Assembly (NCBI RefSeq): GCF_032380675.1
Contig: NZ_JAWDIX010000001.1
Location: 372,001-436,000, forward strand
Origin: Anaerolentibacter hominis
Lineage (GTDB): Bacteria; Bacillota; Clostridia; Lachnospirales; Lachnospiraceae
Direction of reading: 5' to 3'
DNA: 64,000 nucleotides
The notes below the pieces were generated by a model. It was not told the DNA's origin. It was given only the letters and a program-made list of their open reading frames with translations, and searched no databases. This document shows, piece by piece, positions 52,032 through 60,844 of the stretch (positions within the stretch are counted from its first letter, which is position 1; every line of letters begins with the position of its first letter). Made by a program: the position numbers and the translations under genes.

Positions 52032-53483
52032 ATGAAAGTATCATTTGAATATGGCAAAGGACTTATGGATGCGGTGCTGCCGGATGACAGTACGGATATT
52101 TTTATTCCGGGAGAGACGGTTGCGGACCCTCCGTACATTCCGGAGGATCAGATTGAAGCAAAAACACTGGAATCCATCCGCAATCCTATGGGGATGGACC
52201 CGCTCACCAAGCTGGCATTTCCGGGGGCAAAGGTTTCCATCGTTTTCCCTGACCGTGTAAAAGGCGGCGAGCAGCCTACCGCTCACAGAAAAGTATCCAT
52301 TAAGCTCATCCTGCAGGAGTTGTACAGCGTAGGCGTGAAAAAAGAGGATATTATGCTGATCTGTTCCAACGGGCTCCACAGAAAGAATACGAAGGAAGAG
52401 ATCCGCGGTGTCCTGGGCGATGAATTATTTAATGAGTTCTGGTATACCAAGCAGATCATCAATCACGACAGTGAAGATTACGACCATCTGGTAGACCTGG
52501 GAACCACTGACAGAGGTGACCCGGTGCTGATGAATAAATATGTGTATGACAGCGATGTAGCTGTTCTCATCGGCCATACACAGGGAAATCCTTACGGCGG
52601 CTATTCAGGAGGATACAAACACTGTGCGACCGGAATCACCCACTGGCGTTCCATCGCTTCTCACCATGTGCCAAGCGTCATGCACCGGAAGGACTTCACT
52701 CCGGTCAGCGGCCACTCTCTGATGAGAACAAAATTTGATGAGATCGGCCAGCATATGGAAAAATGCATGGGCAAGAAATTCTTCTGCTGCGACGCGGTTC
52801 TGGATACCAAGTCCCGACAGATTGAGATTAACAGCGGCTATGCCAAAGTAATGCAGCCCTATTCCTGGAAAACTGCGGACAAGAGGACCTATGTGCCTTT
52901 CGCTAAGGAAAAATACGATGTAATGGTGTTCGGAATGCCACAGTTCTTCCACTACGGAGAGGGTATGGGCACTAACCCGATCATGATGATGCAGGCGATT
53001 TCCGCACAGGTAATCCGCCATAAGAGAGTCATGAAAGATAACTGTGTTATCATTTGTTCTTCGATCTGCAATGGGTATTTTCATGACGAGCTCTGGCCGT
53101 ATACCAGAGAAATGTATGAGATGTTCCAGCATGATTATATGAATATACTGCCGGATATGGACCGCTATGGCGAGTACTTTGCCACCAATGAAGAGTATAT
53201 CCGGAAATATCGTTACTGCAATGCATTCCATCCGTTCCATGGCTTTTCCATGATTTCCTGCGGACATATTGCGGAGCAGAATACCGGAGCCATCTATGTG
53301 TGCGGCGCACAGGACCCCGGCTTTGCCAGAGGGATGGGATTAAAGACCAGAGCTACGATCAATGAGGCGCTGGAAGATGCGAAGAAGATTGTCGGCGCAA
53401 ATCCGAAAATCCTTGCTCTGCCGGGCGCATTCAAGAGCAGCGCTGTCCATCTGATGATGGCGGATGAAGTGTATGAAGGTTAG
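52032..53483 (+). CDS. LarA-family nickel-pincer racemase/epimerase homologue
   Basis: A 483-residue member of the lactate racemase LarA family. Family residues are visible: H116 in NGLHRK, H182 in IGHTQG, the cofactor-binding lysine K196 in SGGYK, and H211/H212 in ASHHVP. LarA needs the NPN cofactor made by LarB, LarC and LarE, none of which is in the window. Homologues act on various 2-hydroxy acids including malate and aldonates, so lactate is not assured. Third gene of the LacI-controlled operon, 44 bp after the TIM gene. ATG at 52032 follows AAAGGAAGG. Confidence 0.78.
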   Translation: MKVSFEYGKGLMDAVLPDDSTDIFIPGETVADPPYIPEDQIEAKTLESIRNPMGMDPLTKLAFPGAKVSIVFPDRVKGGEQPTAHRKVSIKLILQELYSVGVKKEDIMLICSNGLHRKNTKEEIRGVLGDELFNEFWYTKQIINHDSEDYDHLVDLGTTDRGDPVLMNKYVYDSDVAVLIGHTQGNPYGGYSGGYKHCATGITHWRSIASHHVPSVMHRKDFTPVSGHSLMRTKFDEIGQHMEKCMGKKFFCCDAVLDTKSRQIEINSGYAKVMQPYSWKTADKRTYVPFAKEKYDVMVFGMPQFFHYGEGMGTNPIMMMQAISAQVIRHKRVMKDNCVIICSSICNGYFHDELWPYTREMYEMFQHDYMNILPDMDRYGEYFATNEEYIRKYRYCNAFHPFHGFSMISCGHIAEQNTGAIYVCGAQDPGFARGMGLKTRATINEALEDAKKIVGANPKILALPGAFKSSAVHLMMADEVYEG

Positions 53484-53512
53484 CTTGCGGGATCAGAGAT
53501 CTGCATCTTGAC

Positions 53513-53552
53513 TTACCATAAGACGGTTCGTGAAGTGTGTCGGTGTTTGTTA
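53513..53552 (-). repeat. REP-like 40-bp repeat, copy C
   Basis: Minus strand reads AACAAACACCGACACACTTC followed by ACGAACCGTCTTATGGTAA, matching copies A, B and D. Between the larA-like stop and the shared terminator. Confidence 0.6.
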
Positions 53553-53596
53553 GGCGGCAGATTTCTGAATAACATATTAGCACTCCTTGTTTGAGA

Positions 53597-53635
53597 GAAA
53601 GCACTTACGGGATACCCGGGGTGCTTTCTTTCGTT
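53597..53635. terminator. terminator between the LarA-like and LacI genes
   Basis: GAAAGCAC pairs with GTGCTTTC, followed by TTTCGTTT in the plus direction. Confidence 0.65.
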
Positions 53636-53640
53636 TAAGA

Positions 53641-54660
53641 TCAGATAAAACGGCAGCTCTGGCGTTTTACGATATAGAAGGGAAGTTCCACCTTCATCGG
53701 CAGCTTATGTCCGCCTTCGATCCGGTCGATCAGAGTTCGGGCGGCCTGCTTTCCTATTTCATCCAGAGGGATGTGAACAGTGGTTAGCAGAGGGGATACA
53801 TACTGGGCCAGATCAATATCGTCGATGCCGATGATAGAAATATCTTTGGGGACTTCCCGGCCCATATCTTTCATGGCTCTCATAGCGCCGATGGCGGTCA
53901 TATCATTGGCACAGAAAACAGCGGTCAGGGTCTTCGTCTGTTCCAGCAGACGGCACGCACCGTAATAGCCGCCTTCTGCGGTCTGCTCGGTATTCACAAT
54001 AAAAGAAGGACCTACATCGGATTTGCGGCGGGCCAGAAATTCCTGATAGCCCTTAAAGCGGACTTCATGGGAGGTTTCGCCCAGATATGCTATTCTGCGG
54101 TGGCCCAGCTGCCAGAGATAGTCCATCGCCTGAAGACTGGCATCGTAGCCGTTGCAGGTGATCTGGTCGATGGCCGAATCAATATTGTTAAGGCCCGCGT
54201 AGAGTACCGGCTGCCTGGTCTGGGACAGATCCTTCAGAAGCTGCTTTTTAAACCGTCCGAGAATAACCACGCCGTCGGCCTGATCCTGTTTCATCTGCCG
54301 CAGCAGGTCGGGCGCCGCAATATCATGTACCGAAAAGCTGTATTTCAAAATATAATTATTGCCGTAAGCCTCCGCCTCCATCGCTCTTGCGATCTGTGAA
54401 AAGAAGGGGTCGGATGTGGCGTCTCCCGACCGGGCAAAGATACAGGCCAGGGTACGTGTACCGGAGGAGGCGGACATCCCTGCCGTACCCATTTTCAGAC
54501 TCCTGGCGTTTACATTTGGCCGGTAGCCCGTCCGGCGGACGATAGACCAGATTTTATCCTGCACCTCTTTGCTGGCAGGAGAGGGCGTCTTTTTATTGAT
54601 AACGCGGGATACCGTTGAGACGGACACACCCGCTTCTTTGGCAATTTCTTTCAGGGTCAT
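53641..54660 (-). CDS. LacI-family transcription regulator
   Basis: A 339-residue LacI/GalR repressor. The HTH is LKEIAKEAGVSVSTVSRVIN (residues 3-22) followed by the hinge helix NARSLK; a periplasmic-binding-protein-like sensor domain spans about 70-339 (TLACIFARSGDATSDPFFSQI, IIGIDDIDLAQYVSPLLTT). It ends face to face with the PFK-TIM-LarA operon, whose promoter region holds a perfect LacI-type dyad, so this operon is its likely target. The inducer is probably a sugar or sugar phosphate of that pathway. Confidence 0.9.
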   Translation of the reverse strand: MTLKEIAKEAGVSVSTVSRVINKKTPSPASKEVQDKIWSIVRRTGYRPNVNARSLKMGTAGMSASSGTRTLACIFARSGDATSDPFFSQIARAMEAEAYGNNYILKYSFSVHDIAAPDLLRQMKQDQADGVVILGRFKKQLLKDLSQTRQPVLYAGLNNIDSAIDQITCNGYDASLQAMDYLWQLGHRRIAYLGETSHEVRFKGYQEFLARRKSDVGPSFIVNTEQTAEGGYYGACRLLEQTKTLTAVFCANDMTAIGAMRAMKDMGREVPKDISIIGIDDIDLAQYVSPLLTTVHIPLDEIGKQAARTLIDRIEGGHKLPMKVELPFYIVKRQSCRFI

Positions 54661-54779
54661 GGACTTGCTTCCTTTCAGAATCGTGTTAGTATTATTTTAG
54701 ACGATAGACAACAAAACTGCAATCCGTTACAATAAAAGAGGAAAAGTGCAGCTTTTCAGAACATAGACAGGAGAAAACA

Positions 54780-56570
54780 GTGGCAGAACAGATAAATTTA
54801 TTGACAGTTGAGAACATGAGCAAAAGCTATACGGAACGTATGCTCTTTGACAAAATAACATTTGGTATCAGCAGCGGAGATAAGATTGGCGTGCTGGGCA
54901 TCAACGGCACCGGAAAGTCTACTCTGCTGAAGATTCTTGCAGGAATAGAGGAGCCGGATGAAGGGAATGTAACAAAGGGAAATCAGGTCCGTATTTCCTA
55001 CCTGGCCCAGACACCTGCATTTGACGGGGACAAAACAGTTCTTGAAAATGTGATCCATGGTAAAAATGGAAGAAATGATTACTGGAATGTGGAAGGAGAG
55101 GCCAGGGCAATGCTGCAAAAGCTGGGGATTCTAAGCTGCGACGCGGCGATGGATACTCTTTCCGGCGGGCAGAAAAAGAGGGCTGCGCTGGTGCGTACGC
55201 TGCTGGACCCTGCCGAAATACTGGTCTTGGACGAGCCGACGAACCACTTGGACAATGAGATGGCCGAATGGCTGGAAGACTATTTAAACCAGTTTTCAGG
55301 AGCTTTTATTATGGTAACCCATGACCGTTATTTTCTGGACAAGGTCACCAATCAGATCCTGGAGATCGATAAAGGCAAGGTTTATCAATACCGCACGAAT
55401 TACTCGGGCTTTCTGGAGTTAAAAGCCCAGAGGGAAGAGATGGAGCTGGCGACGGAACGGAAGAAAAAGAGCCTGTACCGGCAGGATCTGGAATGGATGA
55501 TGCGGGGCGCCAGAGCCCGTTCCACAAAACAGAAAGCACATATTGAACGGTTTGAGGAACTGAAAAACAGGGCCCGGCCGGAGGAAGAGAAAAGGGTAGA
55601 GATCAATTCTCTTTCCAGAAGATTAGGCGGTAAGATCGTAGAGTTAAACCAGGTGGGGAAAGCCTATGAAGAACGGATTCTGTTCCAGGATTTTACCTAT
55701 ATTCTTCTAAAAGGCGACCGGATCGGGATTGTGGGTCCCAATGGCTGCGGCAAAACGACGCTGCTAAAGATAATGACCGGAATCCTGGAACCAGATTCCG
55801 GATACGTGGAGATCGGACAGACCGTAAAAATCGGGTATTTTTCTCAGGAAAATGAATATATGGATGAAAGCCTCAGGGTGATAGATTACATTCGGGAGAC
55901 GGCAGAGTATATCCAGACACAGGACGGCAGCGCCACCGCCTCCCAGATGCTGGAACGGTTTTTATTTCCGGGGCCGGTTCAATATGGAAGAATTGAGAAG
56001 CTTTCCGGCGGAGAGAAGAGACGTCTCTATTTGCTGAAGGTTCTGATGGAAGCGCCGAATGTATTGATTCTGGATGAGCCCACTAATGATCTGGATATTC
56101 AGACCCTGACCATACTGGAGGATTATCTGGATCAATATGACGGGGTGGTCGTCACGGTTTCCCATGACCGGTATTTTCTGGATCGGATTGTCAGACGTAT
56201 TTTTTCCTTTGAGAGCGGCGGTGTGATTGTGCAGAATGAGGGCAGTTACACAGACTATTGGCTTTCCAGACGGGAAGAAGAAGGAGAGTTTTTGCCGGAA
56301 CCGGAGGAAAGGAAGGTTGAGAAGCCGAAGCGGGAGCAGACCAAGTTAAGCTATGGGCAGCAGCGGGAGCTGGATGGCCTGGATGAAATAATCAGCGGCC
56401 TGGAAGAAAAGATTGACAGGATACAGAAAGAGATCGAGGAAAGTGTCAGCAACTATATGAGGCTCTCGGAGCTGATGGCGGAAAAGGAAGCTATGGAAAA
56501 AGAGCTGGAGGAAAAAACGGAGCGGTGGATTTACCTGACGGAGCTTCAGGAGCAGATAGGGAGGCAGTAA
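54780..56570 (+). CDS. ABC-F family ATPase
   Basis: A 596-residue soluble protein with two ABC domains. Walker A motifs GINGTGKSTLL (about residues 41-51) and GPNGCGKTTLL, signatures LSGGQKKRAALVRTLL and LSGGEKRRLYLLKVLM, and LDEPTNHLD / LDEPTNDLD. A charged linker (about 220-275) and a C-terminal coiled coil (about 530-596) match Uup/YdiF-type ABC-F proteins, which assist translation or ribosome assembly rather than drug resistance. Starts at GTG after ACAGGAG. Its stop overlaps the hisA start (TAATG). Confidence 0.9.
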   Translation: MAEQINLLTVENMSKSYTERMLFDKITFGISSGDKIGVLGINGTGKSTLLKILAGIEEPDEGNVTKGNQVRISYLAQTPAFDGDKTVLENVIHGKNGRNDYWNVEGEARAMLQKLGILSCDAAMDTLSGGQKKRAALVRTLLDPAEILVLDEPTNHLDNEMAEWLEDYLNQFSGAFIMVTHDRYFLDKVTNQILEIDKGKVYQYRTNYSGFLELKAQREEMELATERKKKSLYRQDLEWMMRGARARSTKQKAHIERFEELKNRARPEEEKRVEINSLSRRLGGKIVELNQVGKAYEERILFQDFTYILLKGDRIGIVGPNGCGKTTLLKIMTGILEPDSGYVEIGQTVKIGYFSQENEYMDESLRVIDYIRETAEYIQTQDGSATASQMLERFLFPGPVQYGRIEKLSGGEKRRLYLLKVLMEAPNVLILDEPTNDLDIQTLTILEDYLDQYDGVVVTVSHDRYFLDRIVRRIFSFESGGVIVQNEGSYTDYWLSRREEEGEFLPEPEERKVEKPKREQTKLSYGQQRELDGLDEIISGLEEKIDRIQKEIEESVSNYMRLSELMAEKEAMEKELEEKTERWIYLTELQEQIGRQ

Positions 56571-57358
56571 TGAGATTCAGACCTTGCATTGACATTCACG
56601 ACGGAAAGGTAAAGCAGATTGTAGGCGGAAGTCTTCGGGAAGAAAGCGGCCGTCCAAAGGTGCAGGAAAACTTTGTCGCAGAGCAGGATGCCGGCTATTT
56701 CGCGGAATTATATAAGAAATACGGTCTGACGGGAGGCCATGTGATCCTCTTAAATCCCAGAGGAACGCCGGAGTATGAGCAGGATCTGGCACAGGCGGCC
56801 CTGGCCCTTAAGGCGTACCCGGGAGGTCTTCAGATCGGGGGAGGCGTTACCTCGGAGAATGCAGTTGAATTTATCAAAATGGGAGCCTCCCATGTCATTG
56901 TAACCTCCTATGTGTTTGAAAACGGAAGGATTCGAAGGGACAGACTGGATAAGCTGAGAGCCGCTGTGGGGAAGGAACATCTGGTGTTGGACTTAAGCTG
57001 CCGGAAGAAAGAGGACAGTTATTATGTGGTAACGGACCGGTGGCAGAAATATACGGATAGCACGGTAACCCCTGGCCTCTTCGGAGAGCTGTCGGAGTTT
57101 TGTGATGAATTCCTGGTGCATGGAGTGGATGTGGAGGGGAAGGGCTCCGGCATAGAGGAAGAACTGGTCGGGATTCTGGCAGAGGCAGCGGATAAAATGG
57201 TAATTACCTATGCTGGCGGCGTGCGCTCGGAAGCAGATATCAGAAAGCTGCGGCTATTAGGGCAAAATAAGATTGATGTGACGATCGGCAGTGCGCTGGA
57301 TCTGTTTGGAGGGGAACTGCCCTTTGAACAGGCGATTGGGATATGCGGAGAAGAATAG
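56570..57358 (+). CDS. hisA: HisA-type isomerase, eukaryote-like form
   Basis: A 262-residue beta/alpha barrel that should catalyse the fourth step of histidine synthesis (ProFAR to PRFAR). The catalytic aspartates are in FRPCIDIHDG (residues 3-12) and VHGVDVEGKGSG; phosphate loops are IGGGV and YAGGVRSEADI. It is the longer form known from fungi and plants rather than the short bacterial HisA, with an insert around LSCRKKEDSYYVVTDRWQKYT. No other his genes are adjacent, so it lies outside any his operon. ATG overlaps the ABC-F stop by one base. MITE copy 4 begins 7 bp after its stop. Confidence 0.85.
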   Translation: MRFRPCIDIHDGKVKQIVGGSLREESGRPKVQENFVAEQDAGYFAELYKKYGLTGGHVILLNPRGTPEYEQDLAQAALALKAYPGGLQIGGGVTSENAVEFIKMGASHVIVTSYVFENGRIRRDRLDKLRAAVGKEHLVLDLSCRKKEDSYYVVTDRWQKYTDSTVTPGLFGELSEFCDEFLVHGVDVEGKGSGIEEELVGILAEAADKMVITYAGGVRSEADIRKLRLLGQNKIDVTIGSALDLFGGELPFEQAIGICGEE

Positions 57359-57365
57359 ATTTTTT

Positions 57366-57465
57366 ATCATGGGAGTAGATAAGACTCCCACCTCTATAGG
57401 TGGTGAGTAAATAGCAAATTCGTCATGGTGGGAGCCCAGTCTCCTTCCAAGATAAAGCCTCCGGC
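57366..57465 (+). mobile_element. IS200/IS605-like MITE, copy 4 (left part)
   Basis: ATCATGGGAGTAGATAAGAC, the bulged hairpin and the CAGTCTCCTTCCAAGATAAA region are kept; homology stops at CCTCCGGC, so the right-hand hairpins are missing. Inserted after a T tract directly behind hisA. Confidence 0.7.
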
Positions 57466-57497
57466 ACCTTGGTTCTTTTTGGAATATAAAGACAGCC

Positions 57498-58511
57498 TTA
57501 TCGGATTCGAAATTCGTGAAACAATATTTCCTGATGCAATGAATAGCCACAGGAGAGGTCTATAATAAGACGATAGGTTCCCCTGGTCAGGTATTCGTAG
57601 CTGCCCAGGTAGATCGTGCCATACAGGCTGTTTCCGTTAACAATCCCATCTCCCCAGGAGTAAGCGGTATTCAGTGCTATCTTGTTATAAGGTACTCGTT
57701 CCCAGCCGTTTTTTGTTTTTCGTTCAATCGCCACATTCATGATGCTTAACCCGAAATCCGTAGAAAAATCTTCATTCGGATCGATTCTATAGATTAAAAT
57801 CCCTCTGCCTTTCAGCCTCTCATTCACCGTAAGAGACAAATTTTCTGAACGCGGACTATTTCTATAGTCCCCTTCATTTCTTTTCGAGGAAGTGTTGACT
57901 TCCTTTACTTCTACATCCATTCCATGAAAAATCTGTTCTTTCAGAAAATCGACGTGTTCCGGTGTAAATGTATCAATGTGTAAGGTAATATGCTGTCTCA
58001 GGATATCACTTGTATGAAAACAGATACAGTCATTGGGCGGGGCTACATTGAGCGTGATAAAGCCTTCCCAGCTGACCAGGAACAGATCCGGGTTTTCCTG
58101 CGCTTTTTCCTTCATCCGCAGATAATCAATCTGTGTGGCATATTTTCTGGATAAAAGGGTATGAGCTTCTCTGCTGGGATCTGTCATAAATGCAACCTTT
58201 GCCTGGATTCCCTTTAGCATGGTTTCTTTCAGCCATTCCAGGTCCTCTCCTTCAGCCGAACTATAAATGATAAACTCTCCGTTTTCTTCTGCGACAGCAC
58301 TAAAGATAAAGTTGCGTTCGGTATGCCAGAACATCAGCTGCGCCTTGCATAATGCCGGCATAGAAATGTCCATCGGATTATTTTTACTGTATTCTTCCAT
58401 GTTCTGAAAAAGTTTTTTATTTGCCTGCTTTACGGACCCGTTGGGGGAACATGAGGTACAAACTATTAATAAGAATAAACCAATTATGATAAGAAGAGTT
58501 TTTCTGCCCAT
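57498..58511 (-). CDS. predicted lipoprotein of unknown function
   Basis: A 337-residue protein starting MGRKTLLIIIGLFLLIVCTSC, a hydrophobic signal with a likely lipidation cysteine at residue 21 (CTSC; not a perfect lipobox). The middle has no domain I can name; the last 110 residues (ILIYRIDPNEDF...LTRGTYRLIIDLS) look like the Ig-like domain often found at the end of surface lipoproteins in this group. The reading frame continues upstream to 58673, but the ATG at 58511 has AGGCAGGAA before it. No partner genes. Confidence 0.6.
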   Translation of the reverse strand: MGRKTLLIIIGLFLLIVCTSCSPNGSVKQANKKLFQNMEEYSKNNPMDISMPALCKAQLMFWHTERNFIFSAVAEENGEFIIYSSAEGEDLEWLKETMLKGIQAKVAFMTDPSREAHTLLSRKYATQIDYLRMKEKAQENPDLFLVSWEGFITLNVAPPNDCICFHTSDILRQHITLHIDTFTPEHVDFLKEQIFHGMDVEVKEVNTSSKRNEGDYRNSPRSENLSLTVNERLKGRGILIYRIDPNEDFSTDFGLSIMNVAIERKTKNGWERVPYNKIALNTAYSWGDGIVNGNSLYGTIYLGSYEYLTRGTYRLIIDLSCGYSLHQEILFHEFRIR

Positions 58512-58544
58512 AACTATTCCTGCCTTCCGGTATAAAACTATGTA

Positions 58545-58559
58545 TACAATAAAATTGTA
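58545..58559. promoter_or_regulatory. 15-bp dyad in the gap 58512-58820
   Basis: TACAAT-AAA-ATTGTA is a perfect dyad upstream of the lipoprotein gene. The rest of this 309-bp gap between two divergent genes shows no clear promoter or RNA that I can support. Confidence 0.35.
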
Positions 58560-58820
58560 CAAAGCTATTACAATGATTGCAACAATAAACTCACGGATCA
58601 TGCATAGCCACGCAAAGAATACAAAATCGGAAGAAAAAATGTCGGCTTTCTTAAGAATTTCTTTTGTTTCCAAAAGTTCACAATTCTGTCATGTTTACCC
58701 CCTATAGTAAATGAACGTGAGCATGCCAAATGGCTGCCGCCGTACATAGAAAAATGATTTTACATATAAGATAGAAGAGACGTATCGGCCTGAAGCAGAA
58801 AGGTATGGGTAAGTGTAAAA

Positions 58821-60587
58821 GTGAGAAGATATATATTAGGGCTTATGCTGGGCATTTTATGTCTGACCGGCTGTGAAAAGCAGGCGGCAACTACCAACGA
58901 TGCACAGGTGATTGAAACACAGAATCCTGAGCTGGTGGGGGAAAGTGCTGTTGGATGGGAACAGATTCAGCAGATACCCATAGAAGAATATACAGACTGG
59001 GACGACGATAATGCCACCCGGATTCAGCTGACCGGTGAAGACGTAAAGATCAGAGGCGGCGGCTGTACGGTAAAGAAAGATATTGTACATATTAAAAAAG
59101 CGGGTACTTATATCGTGGAGGGGACCTGGGAAGATGGTTCTATCTGGATCGAGGCTAGGAAAGAGGATACCGTCCGCCTGGTTCTCAACGGAGTAAATAT
59201 GAAAAATTCGGATGGTCCGGCTATCCTGTCCAGGACCGCTGCCGCAACGATTATTTCCCTGGCGCCGGAGAAAGAAAATACAATAGCGGATGGCAGGAAA
59301 CATACCGATACGGGGAAAGCGAAGGCGAACGGCGTCCTGACCGTGAAAGGCAGCCTGACCATAAACGGAACAGGTACCCTTCATCTGACCGGCAATTATA
59401 AAAATGGGATCAGCTGCTCCGGAAATTTATCTATTCTGGATTCCACCCTGACGGTGGATGCCAGGAAAACCGCTGTGCAGAGCCGGGACGTCTGTTCTGT
59501 CAGGGGTGGCAGGCTGGATCTGGAATCCGGCAGCATGGGAATCCGGACGACAGGAGAACAGGGGATTCTTGCAGTGGAAGGCGGCGTGATTCAGATCGAA
59601 TCGGAGAAGAACGGGATCGACTTATCGTCAGGGCTCCTTGTGAAGAGCAGCAGTTTTTCTATCAAATCCGGCGGCGGTTCCGTACAGGACCCATTTGGCA
59701 AGGAGATGCAGGCGGCCAGGGGTATCGAAGCAGCAGACCGCATTGATATTGAACAGGGAACCTTTCAGATTGATTCCTCGGATACCGGCATATTCGGCGG
59801 CGAGGCTATGGTAATTCACACCGGAAACATTGTGCTGAGCAGCAGACAAAACGGAATCCGGACGGAAGACGGAATCCGGATTGAGGATGGAATTGTGAAA
59901 ATCCAGGATTCTTTCAATGGAATAGAGGCCGGCGGATTGCAGATGGAGGAAGGAGATCTGTTTATCACGGCCAGAAACAGCGGCATGGTGTGCGGGGGCG
60001 GGGTTACGATTCATACTTCCTCCCGCAATGCGGGTGAGAAGCAGGAAGACGGCGGAATTGTGATCAATGGGGGAGCAGTGACCATTCTGGCCGAGATGTC
60101 AGGGCTGGATATTAACGGTTCACTCTTTCTTAAGGAAGGAATCCTGACGATCTATTGTCCGGACTATGTGGAGGATAGTATCATTAACTTAAGCGGATCG
60201 TGCAGCATTACCGGCGGTACGCTGATGGCATCAGGAGGAGGCGGACAGACGAACCTGTCCGGCGGAAGCTCACAGCAGCCGATATTGATGGTCAGGTTAA
60301 AAGAGGTGCAGAAATCCCAGACTCTTCTGACCATATTAAATGAGAAGGGGGAGAATGTATTTGCCTGTGCTCCTGTAAAGGATTATAAGACCGTTGTGAT
60401 CTGTTCAGCTGCCCTGGAACAGGAAAAGCAATATGAATTATATCTTGGCGGTGCAATCGCCGAGGTGGCGGAAAATGGTATTGCCGCAGGGAATCTGCTG
60501 GAGGTGGGAAATCTGACGGAATCTTTTAAAATTGAGGGACTGGTTACATACGCAGGTGATTTTCCTGGACAGAATGAACAGAAATAG
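58821..60587 (+). CDS. carbohydrate-binding-domain (DUF4353-type) lipoprotein
   Basis: A 588-residue surface lipoprotein: signal RRYILGLMLGILCLTGC with lipobox LTGC (cysteine 18). The body is a repetitive beta-helix-like series (ADGRKHTDTGKAKANGVLTV, LTINGTGTLHLTGNYKNGI, SSDTGIFGGEAMVIHTGN) of the DUF4353 type, annotated as carbohydrate-binding in other genomes. Starts at a GTG with only a weak ribosome site. Ends about 100 bp before a terminator. Role unknown, probably at the cell surface. Confidence 0.78.
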   Translation: MRRYILGLMLGILCLTGCEKQAATTNDAQVIETQNPELVGESAVGWEQIQQIPIEEYTDWDDDNATRIQLTGEDVKIRGGGCTVKKDIVHIKKAGTYIVEGTWEDGSIWIEARKEDTVRLVLNGVNMKNSDGPAILSRTAAATIISLAPEKENTIADGRKHTDTGKAKANGVLTVKGSLTINGTGTLHLTGNYKNGISCSGNLSILDSTLTVDARKTAVQSRDVCSVRGGRLDLESGSMGIRTTGEQGILAVEGGVIQIESEKNGIDLSSGLLVKSSSFSIKSGGGSVQDPFGKEMQAARGIEAADRIDIEQGTFQIDSSDTGIFGGEAMVIHTGNIVLSSRQNGIRTEDGIRIEDGIVKIQDSFNGIEAGGLQMEEGDLFITARNSGMVCGGGVTIHTSSRNAGEKQEDGGIVINGGAVTILAEMSGLDINGSLFLKEGILTIYCPDYVEDSIINLSGSCSITGGTLMASGGGGQTNLSGGSSQQPILMVRLKEVQKSQTLLTILNEKGENVFACAPVKDYKTVVICSAALEQEKQYELYLGGAIAEVAENGIAAGNLLEVGNLTESFKIEGLVTYAGDFPGQNEQK

Positions 60588-60683
60588 CGCTTTACCCGCA
60601 CTTGTTCCCATTGTGGGGGAAACAGAAGAAAAATAGTCCTTATTTTAGACCCTGCGCCCAAAAAAATAAAATATTTTGCATGT

Positions 60684-60720
60684 AAAAAAGCCTGTTATTC
60701 CAATGGATTGCAGGCTTTTT
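60684..60720 (+). terminator. terminator after the DUF4353-type gene
   Basis: AAAAAAGCCTG pairs with CAGGCTTTTT, with T tract. Confidence 0.8.
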
Positions 60721-60755
60721 GCGTTTCCAGGAAAAGGGAAACTTTACAAAAAGAC

Positions 60756-60783
60756 TTGATTTCTTACAGAAACATGATATAAT
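60756..60783 (+). promoter_or_regulatory. promoter of the SleB-like gene
   Basis: TTGATT (60756-60761), 16 bp, TATAAT (60778-60783). Confidence 0.7.
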
Positions 60784-60844
60784 TATTACATAAATGTTAA
60801 CAATCTGCTACGAAATATTACGAGCGGAGAGTAAGGAGTTTATT

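Noticed and set aside
53577..53609. CIRCE-like TTAGCACTC before the LacI gene
   Set aside because: The second half GAGTGCTAA is missing; the bases belong to the region just before the terminator hairpin.
57498..58673. Longer form of the lipoprotein from the TTG at 58673
   Set aside because: No ribosome site, and the signal peptide begins at the ATG at 58511.
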